Source of the DNA: CADEED01 sp039931065
GTDB taxonomy: Bacteria; Pseudomonadota; Gammaproteobacteria; Steroidobacterales; Steroidobacteraceae
Length of the DNA stretch: 64,000 nucleotides
Direction: 5' to 3'
Assembly (NCBI GenBank): GCA_039931065.1
Contig: JBDTSP010000014.1
Coordinates: forward strand, 61,483 to 125,482
Shown: positions 63,938 through 64,000 of the stretch, in pieces
Layout: each line of letters begins with the position of its first letter
Position numbering within the stretch: position 1 is the stretch's first letter
Position numbers and translations under genes: made by a program
Notes under the pieces: model-generated
Told to the model about the DNA's origin: nothing
Databases searched by the model: none
What the model saw: only the letters and a program-made list of their open reading frames with translations

Positions 63938-64000
63938 ATGGCTTATTCCTTCACCGAGAAAAAGCGCATCCGCAAGAATTTTGGCAAGCAGGGCAGCATC
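63938..64000 (+). CDS. rpoB: RNA polymerase beta subunit (3' partial)
   Basis: Only the first 21 codons lie in the window (MAYSFTEKKRIRKNFGKQGSI), which match the conserved start of RpoB. CAGGAG lies a few bases before the ATG. Position after rplL supports the call. Confidence 0.95.
   Translation, partial: MAYSFTEKKRIRKNFGKQGSI

Overview
The window is about 64 kb of high-GC DNA. It looks like chromosome of a gammaproteobacterium, and I infer the Xanthomonadales/Nevskiales/Steroidobacteraceae neighbourhood. Three things support this: the tRNA-Tyr/Gly/Thr-tuf-tRNA-Trp-secE-nusG-rplKAJL-rpoB block, a fimT-pilVWX-pilY1-pilE minor pilin operon, and a MetX-family acyltransferase overlapping cysK. 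There is no rRNA, CRISPR array, insertion sequence or phage module. Two decayed pieces are present: a tRNA-like 3' fragment at 14761-14810 and a sulfotransferase pseudogene at 20602-20999.

Layout. 1-14756 is the 3' part of a giant two-partner-secretion (FHA-type) adhesin gene, entered after its 5' end, ending in MBG/YDG repeats. 14917-17478 holds a sulfotransferase, a ketopantoate-reductase-family protein and MsrA. 17541-27424 is a divergent GlcNAc/chitobiose module: nagA, a SIS-type deaminase and a GntR regulator on the minus strand, facing a GH20 lipoprotein, an EIIA-HPr-EI fusion and an EIICB permease on the plus strand. The hexosaminidase releases GlcNAc, the PTS imports it as GlcNAc-6-P, NagA deacetylates it and the SIS enzyme makes fructose-6-P. 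27902-32419 is an RND efflux adaptor/pump pair with a near-ideal operator palindrome upstream. 32428-34184 is a small ABC ATPase/permease pair. 34332-41824 is a secreted glycan-degradation operon (exo-rhamnogalacturonan-lyase-like protein, GH29, GH2).

42017-43676 holds a degenerate EAL protein and a PilZ protein, converging on a shared hairpin. 43770-44732 is a secreted EEP-fold hydrolase whose start codons lie in the terminator of the pilin operon. 44757-51739 is the minor pilin/PilY1 operon. 51968-54503 is LemA plus an M48 protease. 54839-56967 is cysteine biosynthesis (cysK overlapped by a MetX-family gene, probably serine O-succinyltransferase), followed by an RluB-type pseudouridine synthase and an SRPBCC protein. 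58633-64000 is the translation/transcription block, with an L10-type leader before rplJ, a strong hairpin between rplL and rpoB, and the first 21 codons of rpoB.

Many junctions are 4-base stop/start overlaps, five of them GTGA, so translational coupling is common here. No clearly new multi-gene system is visible. The least explained items are a secreted CxxC protein inserted in the pilin operon, a second cysteine-less EIIB domain on the GlcNAc permease, the start codon inside a terminator, and a family of over-represented GTAG(T/A)T(A/T)G words across the window.
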